Positions 9,084-16,604 of a DNA stretch of 27,441 bases are shown here, piece after piece. The notes beneath the pieces were generated by a model, which was not told the DNA's origin, ran no database searches, and was given only the letters and a program-made list of their open reading frames with translations. The stretch is from Bacillota bacterium. Its GTDB lineage: Bacteria; Bacillota_I; Bacilli_A; ML615J-28; CAG-698. Positions within the stretch are counted from its first letter, which is position 1; each line of letters begins with the position of its first letter. The DNA lies in NCBI GenBank assembly GCA_023422115.1, contig JAEZSA010000093.1, positions 1 through 27,441 on the forward strand, given 5' to 3'. Made by a program: the position numbers and the translations under genes.

Positions 9084-10292
9084 ATGAACTACACTCTAAC
9101 AAAAGAACAAGCCAGAAGATTTATGCTTCTAAAACAAGGCTTTTTAGGTGATTATAAATTTATCGGAAAGCAAGGAATTTTAGAATATTTAGATAGAACA
9201 GGATGTATTCAGTTTGATCCTGTTGATGTTTGCGGGAAGAATGCAGAATTGGTTCTTCAATCACGAATCAAAGGATTTAAAAAAGAAATGCTTTATGAGT
9301 TGTTATACGAAGACAGAAAATTAATAGAATATTTTGATAAGAACTTATCTATTTTTAAAGTAGAAGATTTAAAGAAATTAAAAAGGATTACATATTCTTA
9401 TTGGAATGATGATAGCAATGATGAAATTGCAAAAGTCAAAGAAGAGATAGTAATTAAAGTAAGAGAACAAGGATATATTTGTTCTCATGATTTAGATTTG
9501 AATCAAAAAATAGCATGGCGCAGGATGTCAACTAGACTTGCGCGGGCAGCGTTAGAAGACATGTATTACCATGGAGAATTAGTGATTCATCATCGAAAAG
9601 GAACTACACGTTATTTTTCGCTTCCTAGTCAAGTGTTGCCTTCTTCAATTATCAATGAAAATGATGATTTTACGGATGATTTTTCTTTTTTAAAATGGCG
9701 TGTTTTAAGAAGAATTAAAACAGTAGGATTATTATGGAATAAACCGAGTGATGCTTTTTTAGGAATAGGAAACATCACGGCAGAAAAGAGAAAGAAAATA
9801 TATCAAACCTTACTTGATGAAAAGAGAATAGTCGAAATAACGATAGAAGGAATTGACGAAAAGTTCTATAGTAGTATGGAAGACATCGATAGTTTAGAAG
9901 AAATAAAAGAAAACAAAAAATATAAACAAAGAATGGAGTTTTTAGCACCTCTTGATGGATTTCTTTGGGATCGTAAAATGATTGCTAAACTATTTAATTT
10001 TCTTTACACTTGGGAAATATACACCCCTGAAGTAAAACGAGTATATGGATACTATGTTTTACCAATCTTATTTAATGATAGTTTAATTGGTAGAATTGAA
10101 ATGGCGTGCTTGCGGAAAGAAAGTACGTTATTGGTGAAAAACATATGGTTCGAAGTGGGAGTAAAATATTCGTCAAAAACAAATAAAATGCTACAGGATA
10201 GAATTGAAAAATTTGCACTGTTTCATGAAATGAAGAAAATAGAATTTACTGAAAATTTCAAACAAAAAGTAGGACAAAATAATAAAGACTAG
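9084..10292 (+). CDS. AlkX/AlkZ (YcaQ)-family winged-helix DNA glycosylase
   Basis: This is a member of the HTH_42 family (YcaQ/AlkX of E. coli, AlkZ of Streptomyces), cytoplasmic DNA glycosylases that unhook interstrand crosslinks and bulky alkyl adducts. At 402 residues the length is typical. Near the N-terminus the catalytic Gln-phi-Asp motif is present as Q43-F44-D45 (in CIQFDPVDV). The C-terminal half has the family block PLDGFLWDR, followed by WEIYTPEVKRVYGYYVLPI and GRIE. Several winged-helix segments lie between, including the conserved W-R pattern in IAWRRMSTRLARAALE. GAGG lies seven bases before the ATG. A TATAAT at 9051-9056 could be a -10 of its own; otherwise it is read through from the tRNA. 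The next gene follows after 17 bp. Confidence 0.9.
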   Translation: MNYTLTKEQARRFMLLKQGFLGDYKFIGKQGILEYLDRTGCIQFDPVDVCGKNAELVLQSRIKGFKKEMLYELLYEDRKLIEYFDKNLSIFKVEDLKKLKRITYSYWNDDSNDEIAKVKEEIVIKVREQGYICSHDLDLNQKIAWRRMSTRLARAALEDMYYHGELVIHHRKGTTRYFSLPSQVLPSSIINENDDFTDDFSFLKWRVLRRIKTVGLLWNKPSDAFLGIGNITAEKRKKIYQTLLDEKRIVEITIEGIDEKFYSSMEDIDSLEEIKENKKYKQRMEFLAPLDGFLWDRKMIAKLFNFLYTWEIYTPEVKRVYGYYVLPILFNDSLIGRIEMACLRKESTLLVKNIWFEVGVKYSSKTNKMLQDRIEKFALFHEMKKIEFTENFKQKVGQNNKD

Positions 10293-10309
10293 TTTTCGGA
10301 GGTAACAAA

Positions 10310-11275
10310 ATGAAAAAAGGGATGTTTTTATGGATATTACTTGTTTTATGCTTTACGTTAGGGGGGTGTAAAATAAAAGATAGTGAATATTCCTATCAAG
10401 AAGAAAATATAGTGGTCAAAACGAAAGAGTTTGAATTAGCAGGAATCTTAACAATCCCCGAAACAAAAGGACTAGTCCCTGCTGTTGTATTGGTCCATGG
10501 TTCTGGTGCAAGCAATATGAATGAAGCAATTCTAGCGTTAGAACCCTTTAAAGATTTGGCACAAGCATTAGCAAAAAAGGGAATAGCTTCTATTAGATAT
10601 GATAAGAGGACTTTTACTTATGGTTCAACATTAGTAGAAGATTATAATTTTACGATTTATGATGAAGTTATTGATGATGTTCTCTCTGCAATCAATCTGC
10701 TGCGTAATGATAAAAGAATTGATGAAAAGAATCTATTTATAATAGGACATTCTATGGGCGGGCAATTAGCACCAATCATTCTAAATATAGACACCAATAT
10801 CAAAGGAGCCATTTTACTAGCAGGAACAACAGAACATATAATTGATGTTATGATGCGGCAGTTACAGGAGCAAAAAAGTCCGTATTATGATACCTATTTA
10901 TCTTATTATGAATATTTTAGAAATATAAAAGAAGTTGTTCCAGGAGAAGAAAAGTATTTTTATATGGGAGCATATGAAGCCTATTGGGCAAGCTACAATG
11001 AATTTGATTTACAATTAGAGATTATTGAAGCTGCCAATAAATATCCATTATTAATTATGCAAGGAGGACAAGATTTACAAATACCAAAAACCACACTTGA
11101 TGATTATAAGACGCTTTTAAACGGAATAGAAACCGTTCAATATGCTTATTTTGAAGAACTCAATCACTGCTTTGTTTATGGTGTTGGGGAAACAATAAAT
11201 ACTGCTTATTTAATTAGAAGAAATATACCGACAGAAGTAATCGAAACGATTGTTACTTTTATAAACAAGAAATAA
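10310..11275 (+). CDS. Alpha/beta hydrolase lipoprotein
   Basis: This is a probable secreted, membrane-anchored serine esterase or acyl hydrolase. Residues 1-20 form a lipoprotein signal peptide with lipobox LGGC (C20). The mature part has the oxyanion segment VLVHGSG (60-66), a RYDKR strand typical of this hydrolase group, nucleophile elbow GHSMGG (S148), acid in GGQDLQIP (D255) and histidine in ELNHCF (H286), so the triad looks complete. Length (321) fits the alpha/beta hydrolases annotated as dienelactone hydrolase-like. GGAGGT precedes the start, 17 bp after the glycosylase stop, so the two are probably co-transcribed. A strong terminator follows. The substrate is unknown. Confidence 0.85.
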   Translation: MKKGMFLWILLVLCFTLGGCKIKDSEYSYQEENIVVKTKEFELAGILTIPETKGLVPAVVLVHGSGASNMNEAILALEPFKDLAQALAKKGIASIRYDKRTFTYGSTLVEDYNFTIYDEVIDDVLSAINLLRNDKRIDEKNLFIIGHSMGGQLAPIILNIDTNIKGAILLAGTTEHIIDVMMRQLQEQKSPYYDTYLSYYEYFRNIKEVVPGEEKYFYMGAYEAYWASYNEFDLQLEIIEAANKYPLLIMQGGQDLQIPKTTLDDYKTLLNGIETVQYAYFEELNHCFVYGVGETINTAYLIRRNIPTEVIETIVTFINKK

Positions 11276-11280
11276 AATTT

Positions 11281-11321
11281 AACTGATAATAAAACCATAG
11301 AGTTTATTATCAGTTTTTTTT
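11281..11321 (+). terminator. Strong intrinsic terminator after the hydrolase gene
   Basis: A perfect 13-bp stem, AACTGATAATAAA (11281-11293) with TTTATTATCAGTT (11303-11315), has a nine-base loop and is followed by T-rich sequence. Confidence 0.93.
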
Positions 11322-11349
11322 AAACAAATTTAGCATAAAAAACAACAAA

Positions 11350-11378
11350 TTGTTGATAAAAACCAAATGTGATATAAT
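11350..11378 (+). promoter_or_regulatory. Promoter of the FlaR-like/flavodoxin operon, with an inverted repeat over the -35
   Basis: The -10 TATAAT (11373-11378) lies 17 bp after a -35-like TTGTTG (11350-11355). The -35 is the right arm of a perfect inverted repeat, CAACAA-A-TTGTTG (11343-11355), which could be an operator. Confidence 0.6.
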
Positions 11379-11401
11379 ATAAGTGACCAAAGAGGAAATT
11401 T

Positions 11402-11917
11402 ATGAAAATACAAATATGTGGTTATTCGGCAAGTGGAAAGTCGACTTTTGCTAAAAAATTAAAAGAAATCTATCAAGTCGAAGTTTTGCACCTAGATAAA
11501 ATTCATTTTTCTAGTGGGTGGATAGAGCGCTCCAACGAAGAAATGAGTGAAGATGTCCTCCAATTTATAAAGCGAGAAGATTGGATTATTGATGGGAATT
11601 ATACTAAAATCGCTCCCCAGCGATTTGATGAATGTAATCAGCTATTTTATTTTAATTTTAATCGATTCAAATGTATTACAAATGCAATTAAGAGATACTT
11701 TAAACATCGCCATACAACAAGGGAGGATATGGCGCAAGGATGCGAAGAAAAATTGGATCTTGAATTTATCGGATGGATATTGTTCAGAGGTCGTAGACGA
11801 AAAAACCGTCTTTGGAAGAAGAAATTGAAAGAAAATTATCAAGAAAAGATCATTTTCTTTACTAAACAAAAACAGGTGGATTCTTACTTAGAAAAACTAA
11901 TAAAAAAGGAGAACTAG
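11402..11917 (+). CDS. FlaR-like P-loop nucleotide kinase
   Basis: This is a small (171 residues) cytoplasmic P-loop protein of the adenylate-kinase-like group often annotated as 'DNA topology modulation protein FlaR'. It starts MKIQICGYSASGKST with Walker A at 7-15. The LHLDKIHF segment follows, then WIIDGNYTK, which is highly characteristic of the group, and an Arg/Lys-rich lid-like region (FRGRRRKNRLWKKK). The true substrate is unsettled for the whole family. AGAGG precedes the start. The flavodoxin gene follows after 2 bp, so they share a transcript. Confidence 0.8.
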   Translation: MKIQICGYSASGKSTFAKKLKEIYQVEVLHLDKIHFSSGWIERSNEEMSEDVLQFIKREDWIIDGNYTKIAPQRFDECNQLFYFNFNRFKCITNAIKRYFKHRHTTREDMAQGCEEKLDLEFIGWILFRGRRRKNRLWKKKLKENYQEKIIFFTKQKQVDSYLEKLIKKEN

Positions 11918-11919
11918 GG

Positions 11920-12438
11920 ATGATTACAGCAATAGTATATAAGTCTAATACAGGATTTACAGAAAAATATGCCATGATATTATCAGAAGCAACGGGATTA
12001 AAGGCTATTTCTTTATCAGAAGCGAAGAAAGTAATACAACCAAAAGAAGAAATAATCTATCTCGGATGGATTTTTGCTGGGATAGTTTCAGGACTAAACA
12101 AAGCGAGAAGAAATTATCAAGTGAAAGCAATTGGCGCTGTGGGTTTATCAGAAAATAATAAAGAATATCAAAAATCAGTTGAAAAACAAAATAAAACAAG
12201 TGAAACACCAACCTTTTTTCTTCTTGGTGGTGTGGATAGAACAAAACAAAAAGGAATTAGAAAATGGTTATTTAATATAGTTGTTTCATTATTAATAAAA
12301 GAAATGAACAAAAAACCAGAAGCAGAAATAACAGAAGCAGAAATTAAGCAAGTATATTATATGCAACATGGATGTGATTTTGTATCGTTAGACCAATTAA
12401 AGGATCTTATTCAATGGTATGAAAAGGTTAAAGGGTAG
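11920..12438 (+). CDS. Flavodoxin-domain protein
   Basis: This is a flavodoxin-fold FMN protein of 172 residues. The N-terminal strand-loop ITAIVYKSNTGFTEKYA has the FMN-phosphate loop pattern S-N-T-G-x-T, and YLGWIFAGIVSGLNKA gives the second strand and loop. It resembles the flavodoxin_5 type associated with protoporphyrinogen oxidase HemG-like proteins, but nothing in the neighbourhood supports a haem role. AAGGAG (11906-11911) inside the end of the preceding gene provides the ribosome-binding site. There is no signal peptide. The electron-transfer partner is unknown. Confidence 0.8.
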   Translation: MITAIVYKSNTGFTEKYAMILSEATGLKAISLSEAKKVIQPKEEIIYLGWIFAGIVSGLNKARRNYQVKAIGAVGLSENNKEYQKSVEKQNKTSETPTFFLLGGVDRTKQKGIRKWLFNIVVSLLIKEMNKKPEAEITEAEIKQVYYMQHGCDFVSLDQLKDLIQWYEKVKG

Positions 12439-12777
12439 GAAGTAAAATCTTACGGGTATGAAATGAGCATTCATTTCCTTGAATAAAATATGTAAATATA
12501 AGTTGCAATGATAATAATTATGATATTTGTATTAACATTACTTATTTCAACATTATTTAAAGCGAAATCGGTTATTTTGCTTTAACAAACAAAACAATCG
12601 ACCTTTTGAGCATTATGAAGAGCTCATGGGGTACTTTAAAATACAAATTTAGATTAGAGAGGCTTTGATTTATGATGATAAGTAAATCGGGAAAGCACTC
12701 TTTTTTATTTAAATATTGAATTTATTTAAAAAAAGGAATATAATATTCGATAGTTTAGGAAATGTAGCAGGTGAAAT
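12439..12777. other. 339-bp gene-free stretch with hairpins and possible coding debris
   Basis: No convincing gene lies here. GAAATGA/TCATTTC (12460-12477, four-base loop) could be a weak terminator without a T run. AAAGCGAAAT/ATTTTGCTTT (12560-12585 region) is a second hairpin. Frame 12508-12585 would encode a 25-residue hydrophobic peptide without a ribosome-binding site. An adjacent frame ends in PFEHYEELMGYFKIQI before a stop near 12650, which reads like a protein tail. These may be remnants of a decayed gene. The last 60 bp carry the dapF promoter. Confidence 0.4.
12716..12744 (+). promoter_or_regulatory. Promoter of the dapF-like gene
   Basis: TTGAAT (12716-12721) and TATAAT (12739-12744) are spaced 17 bp apart, giving a 5' leader of about 27 bases before the ATG at 12778. 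Confidence 0.75.
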
Positions 12778-13593
12778 ATGTATAGTAAATATCATGGCTG
12801 TGGGAATGATTTTATTGTTGGAATGTATGAAAACAATATTGACTATTCACAGTTTTCTCAAAAAATATGTAATAGAAATACGGGAATTGGTGCTGATGGA
12901 TTGCTAGTTGCCCGAGTTCACGAAAATAAAGAAATAGAAATGTTGTTTTATAACGCCGATGGTTCTCGCGCCCCAATGTGTGGCAATGGAATTAGATGTT
13001 TTGCTTATTTTTGTCTTCGCGAAAAATTAATCGCTAGTAATCAATTTAATATTAATACCTTATCAGGGAAAATGGGAGTTAAAATATTATCTCAAGAACC
13101 TTTTTTAGGGGAGATTAATTTAGGAAAACCTATTTTTGATAGTAAAATTCTTGACATCAATACAACAAAAGAAACCTTTTTAAATGAAATCATTATGATT
13201 AATGGTTGGACAATTAAAGTCGATGCTGTCTATATGGCAACTCACCATTTGGTGGTGATTGTTGAAGATTTGAAAGAAGTAATGAAAAGCGATTTAGGTG
13301 AAAAATTATCCAAACATAAGCTGTTCACTAAAGGAATGAATGTAAACTTTGTCCAAATCATCAATAACAAAGAAATTATCATGAGAACTTTTGAAAGAGG
13401 TGTTGGCTGGACACTAGCTTGTGGGACAGGAGCATCTGCTTGTTTTGTTATCCTTAATCAAAAAGGATTGTGCGAAGATAAAATAGAAGCAAGATTAGAA
13501 TTAGGGACATTAAGAATTAGTTATAACGAAAAGAAAGAAGTTTTAATGGAAGGACCTGCGACTTGTGTTGCCCATCGTATTCAAATAGACTAA
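12778..13593 (+). CDS. dapF: Diaminopimelate-epimerase-like protein, divergent substrate site
   Basis: DapF-fold cofactor-independent amino-acid epimerases use two cysteines as acid and base. Both are present: C68 in MCGNGIRC and C215 in ACGTGAS. N10 (HGCGNDF), N59, N190 and the E206-R207 pair are also kept, and 271 residues is the family length. However, the usual GNPH motif is ATHH (154-157), replacing a substrate-binding Asn with Thr, and the normal GET before the second active-site Cys reads GWT (W211). No other lysine/DAP genes are nearby. It may be a genuine DapF or a related racemase acting on another amino acid. The start is chosen for its MYSKYHGCGNDF N-terminus; the AGGTG is close (4 bp). 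Confidence 0.85.
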   Translation: MYSKYHGCGNDFIVGMYENNIDYSQFSQKICNRNTGIGADGLLVARVHENKEIEMLFYNADGSRAPMCGNGIRCFAYFCLREKLIASNQFNINTLSGKMGVKILSQEPFLGEINLGKPIFDSKILDINTTKETFLNEIIMINGWTIKVDAVYMATHHLVVIVEDLKEVMKSDLGEKLSKHKLFTKGMNVNFVQIINNKEIIMRTFERGVGWTLACGTGASACFVILNQKGLCEDKIEARLELGTLRISYNEKKEVLMEGPATCVAHRIQID

Positions 13594-13624
13594 GAATATG
13601 TAACAAGCATGAAATCGTTTTTGA

Positions 13625-13653
13625 TTGAAAAAAGCAAAATATTATGATATAAT
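13625..13653 (+). promoter_or_regulatory. Promoter of degV-fba
   Basis: TTGAAA (13625-13630), a 17-bp spacer, and TATAAT (13648-13653) with an extended -10 TG at 13645-13646. Confidence 0.85.
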
Positions 13654-13684
13654 GTTTTGGGTTAACACTTAAGGAGGAAATTTA

Positions 13685-14548
13685 ATGAATAAAATAGCAA
13701 TAATATCAGATGTCAATGCCGGATTAGATTATATAGGATATGATCCAGAAATTCCTGTTTTAAGGTCCATCATCAATTTTGGTGATGAGCATTATATTGA
13801 TGGAATAGCTATCAAAGCAGATGAATTTTATGCTAGATTAAAAGAAAATGATTCTGTTATCCCCTCAACAAGCGCTCCAACGGTTGGAGAAGCGATGGAA
13901 TTATTAGAAAAATTAATTGATGAAAAATATACAGATGTTATTATGTACTCAATTTCTTATCAATTAAGCTCTATTGGTCAAATGGTTGAAACTCTAAGAG
14001 AAGAATATGGAGATAAGATAAAAATCCATGTAGTAGACACAAAAACTGCAACTTATCTACAAGGCTACATTGCTGTAACAGCAAAAGAAATGGTGAAACA
14101 AGGCAAATCAGTAGAAGAAATATTGGATTATTCTTATTATTTAATTGATAATATGCATGCTTATTTTGTTGTTGATAATTTGACTTATTTAGTGAAAAAC
14201 GGACGATTAAGTGGTGCTGCTGGATTTGTTGGAAACATGCTTAAAATTAAACCTATTTTAGAAATGAACAAAGCGGGTAAGATTGTAAGCAAAGAAAAAG
14301 TAAAAACACACCGAAAAGCGGTTGAACGTGCTTTAGAGATGTTTTTAGAAGAAATAAAAGATGCTAAGAAAGTGAAAATCATGGTATTCCATACTCTTCG
14401 AGAAGATGATGCAAGGGAAATCATTCGATATCTAACAGAAAAATGCAAAAATGCATTGCCAATTGAATTACATATGGTAACTCCAGCAGTTGGAGCGCAC
14501 ATAGGCTGTGGAATTTTAGGATTTGGTTATTTTATATTAGAAAGATAA
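13685..14548 (+). CDS. DegV family protein (FakB-type fatty-acid-binding)
   Basis: DegV/FakB proteins bind a fatty acid and, with FakA kinase, deliver acyl-phosphate for phospholipid synthesis. The 287-residue cytoplasmic protein shows the N-terminal DegV strand (IAIISDVNAGL), the acyl-contact STSAPTVGE segment (about 61-69), the family block NLTYLVKNGRLSGAAGFVGN and KPIL, and the C-terminal GAHIGCGILGFGY. AAGGAGG (13671-13677) gives a strong start. fba follows after 24 bp with its own ribosome-binding site, so the two are probably co-transcribed. FakA is not in the window. Confidence 0.9.
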   Translation: MNKIAIISDVNAGLDYIGYDPEIPVLRSIINFGDEHYIDGIAIKADEFYARLKENDSVIPSTSAPTVGEAMELLEKLIDEKYTDVIMYSISYQLSSIGQMVETLREEYGDKIKIHVVDTKTATYLQGYIAVTAKEMVKQGKSVEEILDYSYYLIDNMHAYFVVDNLTYLVKNGRLSGAAGFVGNMLKIKPILEMNKAGKIVSKEKVKTHRKAVERALEMFLEEIKDAKKVKIMVFHTLREDDAREIIRYLTEKCKNALPIELHMVTPAVGAHIGCGILGFGYFILER

Positions 14549-14572
14549 ATAATAGAATAAAGGAGAATAAAT

Positions 14573-15439
14573 ATGGCATTAGTAAACATGACAAAAATGC
14601 TTGAAAAAGCAAAAGCAGAGAAATATGCTGTTGGACAATTCAATATTAATAATCTTGAATGGACAAAAACTATTTTAACTGTTTCAGAAGAAATGAATTC
14701 ACCAGTCATTTTGGGTGTATCAGAAGGTGCAGCACGTTACATGGGTGGATTTAACACGGTTGTAGGTATGGTAAAAGGATTAATGAAGGACTTAGGAATC
14801 ACTATTGATGTAGCGATTCACTTAGATCATGGCTCTTCATTTGAAAATTGTAAGAAAGCAATTGATGCTGGATTTACATCAGTTATGATTGATGGTTCAC
14901 ATCATCCACTAGATGAAAACATTACAATGACAAAAGAAGTTGTTGATTATGCTCATGCAAAAAACGTTAGTGTTGAAGCAGAATTAGGAACTGTTGGTGG
15001 TCAAGAAGATGACGTTATTGGTAAAGGAATTCAATATGCTAATGTAAACGAATGTGTTCGTTTAGTAAAAGAAGCTGAAATTGATGCGTTAGCTCCTGCT
15101 TTAGGAAGTGTTCATGGACCTTATAAGGGAGAACCAAAACTAGGCTTCAAAGAAATGTTGGAAATTAAAGAAGCAACAAATAAACCACTAGTTTTACATG
15201 GTGGAACAGGAATTCCTGATGAAATGATTCAAAATGCAATTAGTCGTGGAACTTGTAAAATCAACGTTAATACAGAATGCCAATTAGCATTCGCTCGTGA
15301 ATTAAGAAAATTATTAGGAAACCCTGAATTCAAAGAATATGATCCAAGAAAAATCCTTGGTCCAGCAGCAAAAGGAATTGCAGCTGCAGTAAAAGAAAAA
15401 ATTAGTGTATTTGGATCTGCTGGTAAAGCTGAAAAATAA
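14573..15439 (+). CDS. fba: Class II fructose-bisphosphate aldolase
   Basis: This glycolytic zinc enzyme splits fructose-1,6-bisphosphate into DHAP and glyceraldehyde-3-phosphate. In the 288 residues the catalytic/zinc segment HLDHGSS (83-89, with D85 and H86), MIDGSHHPLDEN, VEAELGTVGGQED, zinc ligands H181 (SVHGPYKG) and H209 (LHGGTG), and the phosphate-binding INVNTE are all visible. AAGGAG sits 7 bp before the ATG. Codons here are the most uniform in the window, consistent with high expression. The gene ends 8 bp before a strong terminator. Confidence 0.97.
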   Translation: MALVNMTKMLEKAKAEKYAVGQFNINNLEWTKTILTVSEEMNSPVILGVSEGAARYMGGFNTVVGMVKGLMKDLGITIDVAIHLDHGSSFENCKKAIDAGFTSVMIDGSHHPLDENITMTKEVVDYAHAKNVSVEAELGTVGGQEDDVIGKGIQYANVNECVRLVKEAEIDALAPALGSVHGPYKGEPKLGFKEMLEIKEATNKPLVLHGGTGIPDEMIQNAISRGTCKINVNTECQLAFARELRKLLGNPEFKEYDPRKILGPAAKGIAAAVKEKISVFGSAGKAEK

Positions 15440-15446
15440 AATTTAT

Positions 15447-15470
15447 GGTAGATTAATATCTACCTTTTTT
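15447..15470 (+). terminator. Intrinsic terminator after fba
   Basis: GGTAGAT (15447-15453) / ATCTACC (15458-15464) with loop TAAT and six T. Confidence 0.92.
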
Positions 15471-15487
15471 ATAAGTTATTGAATAAG

Positions 15488-16081
15488 ATGGTGATGAACT
15501 TGATAAAATGTTTAATTTGCAACAAAGAAGTAAAAGAAGGATCTGTTTGTTCTCAATGTGGGAATGCCAATCTAGCTGTTTTTAAGAAAAGTAAAGTCTT
15601 TTATAAAGATAAAACTTATTCTCAGAGAAAGTGGTATTTGTTTTTAACACCTTATTCAAAGAATGGAAAAGAAAAGATTATTGCAAAACACAGGATTGAA
15701 AAAATATCCTATGATTATTTATATGAAATTTTTATTAGTAATTGTAAGAAACATACTTTCATAGGGCAAATTTTACCAGCTATTGTATTTCTAGGGATTG
15801 CTTGTACTAATATTTTAATGGCAGTCATTGGAATAAATCATAGTAATCTAGTAATTGATGGTTCAGAGTATAATATAAAATCTTTCTTTTATTTTTTAGG
15901 GGTACTTTATTTTTCATTTTTTATCATTGTTTTCTACTTAGGGGTAATAAAAAAGCAAAGGTGCTATATTGCTACCGTAAAAGGGCAAACAAGATATGTT
16001 TGCATCACAAAAGAAAAATATGGTGAAATAATAGAAGATTATAAATCACTAAAAGACAAGAATGAATTAGGAGAATTTTAA
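15488..16081 (+). CDS. Zinc-ribbon, two-helix membrane protein of unknown function
   Basis: I do not recognise a named family. The first 30 residues hold a CxxC-x9-CxxC zinc ribbon (CLIC ... CSQC). A basic stretch (SKNGKEKIIAKHRIEK) follows, then two hydrophobic helices (around QILPAIVFLGIACTNILMAVIG and FFYFLGVLYFSFFIIVFYLG) and a charged cytoplasmic tail. The start is uncertain: a TTG at 15479 opens the same frame, and ATG codons at 15488 and 15494 follow; none has a good ribosome-binding site, and I chose the first ATG. The thioredoxin-like lipoprotein gene starts 1 bp after the stop, so the pair is translationally linked. No promoter is obvious between the fba terminator and the start. 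Confidence 0.7.
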   Translation: MVMNLIKCLICNKEVKEGSVCSQCGNANLAVFKKSKVFYKDKTYSQRKWYLFLTPYSKNGKEKIIAKHRIEKISYDYLYEIFISNCKKHTFIGQILPAIVFLGIACTNILMAVIGINHSNLVIDGSEYNIKSFFYFLGVLYFSFFIIVFYLGVIKKQRCYIATVKGQTRYVCITKEKYGEIIEDYKSLKDKNELGEF

Positions 16082-16082
16082 A

Positions 16083-16565
16083 ATGAAGAAAATAATTGGT
16101 TTAATGATAGCAATCATAAGCATATTTACATTAAGTGGTTGTAAATATGAAACAGATATGGCAACTATTAAAAATTTAGTTCAACAAGATATCTTTGAAC
16201 AAAAAGAAGAAAAGTATTTTGTTTTCTTTTATATTGATGGATGTACGGGTTGTGATGAAACAAAACCTTACATCATCAATTATTATAATCTTGTAAAGGC
16301 AGATGATAGCAAGCGCTCAATTTTTGGAGTCAACTTGAGTAATCCAAAAAACAAGCCAATGTATGTAAAATATGCTGGAACGGAAGGTCAAGGGACTGAT
16401 GGGAATTTTTATATTGATGGGGTTACAAATTGGGAAGAATTAAGAATTGGTACCACACCCTCTATGATTTCCATTTATGTCAGCAAGAGCGGAGCAAAAA
16501 CAGCGAAATATGTTGCTCAAGGAAAAGATGCAATCGTCGAAGCATTAGAAAAACAATTTAATTAA
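16083..16565 (+). CDS. Thioredoxin-like lipoprotein, single CTGC domain
   Basis: A 160-residue lipoprotein with lipobox LSGC (C20). The mature part is a compact thioredoxin-like fold: strand KYFVFFYIDG, redox motif C54-T-G-C57 followed by DETKP, and the cis-proline loop TTPSMIS (P126). Expected role is thiol-disulfide exchange on the outer face of the membrane. The signature GCTGC-x3-KP is shared with both domains of the convergent lipoprotein at 16605-17903. AGGAG (16069-16073) lies in the end of the preceding zinc-ribbon gene. No CcdA/DsbD-type electron donor is visible here. Confidence 0.8.
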   Translation: MKKIIGLMIAIISIFTLSGCKYETDMATIKNLVQQDIFEQKEEKYFVFFYIDGCTGCDETKPYIINYYNLVKADDSKRSIFGVNLSNPKNKPMYVKYAGTEGQGTDGNFYIDGVTNWEELRIGTTPSMISIYVSKSGAKTAKYVAQGKDAIVEALEKQFN

Positions 16566-16569
16566 AATA

Positions 16570-16600
16570 AAAAATCAAGACATAAAGTCTTGATTTTTTT
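16570..16600. terminator. Bidirectional terminator between two thioredoxin-like lipoprotein genes
   Basis: The perfect 12-bp stem AAAAATCAAGAC (16570-16581) / GTCTTGATTTTT (16587-16598), loop ATAAA, has T runs on both strands and serves both converging genes. Confidence 0.92.
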
Positions 16601-16604
16601 AATT

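Noticed and set aside
15479..15487. TTG 15479 as start of the zinc-ribbon protein
   Set aside because: No ribosome-binding site and directly after the fba terminator T run; an ATG follows within 9 bp. The start remains uncertain.
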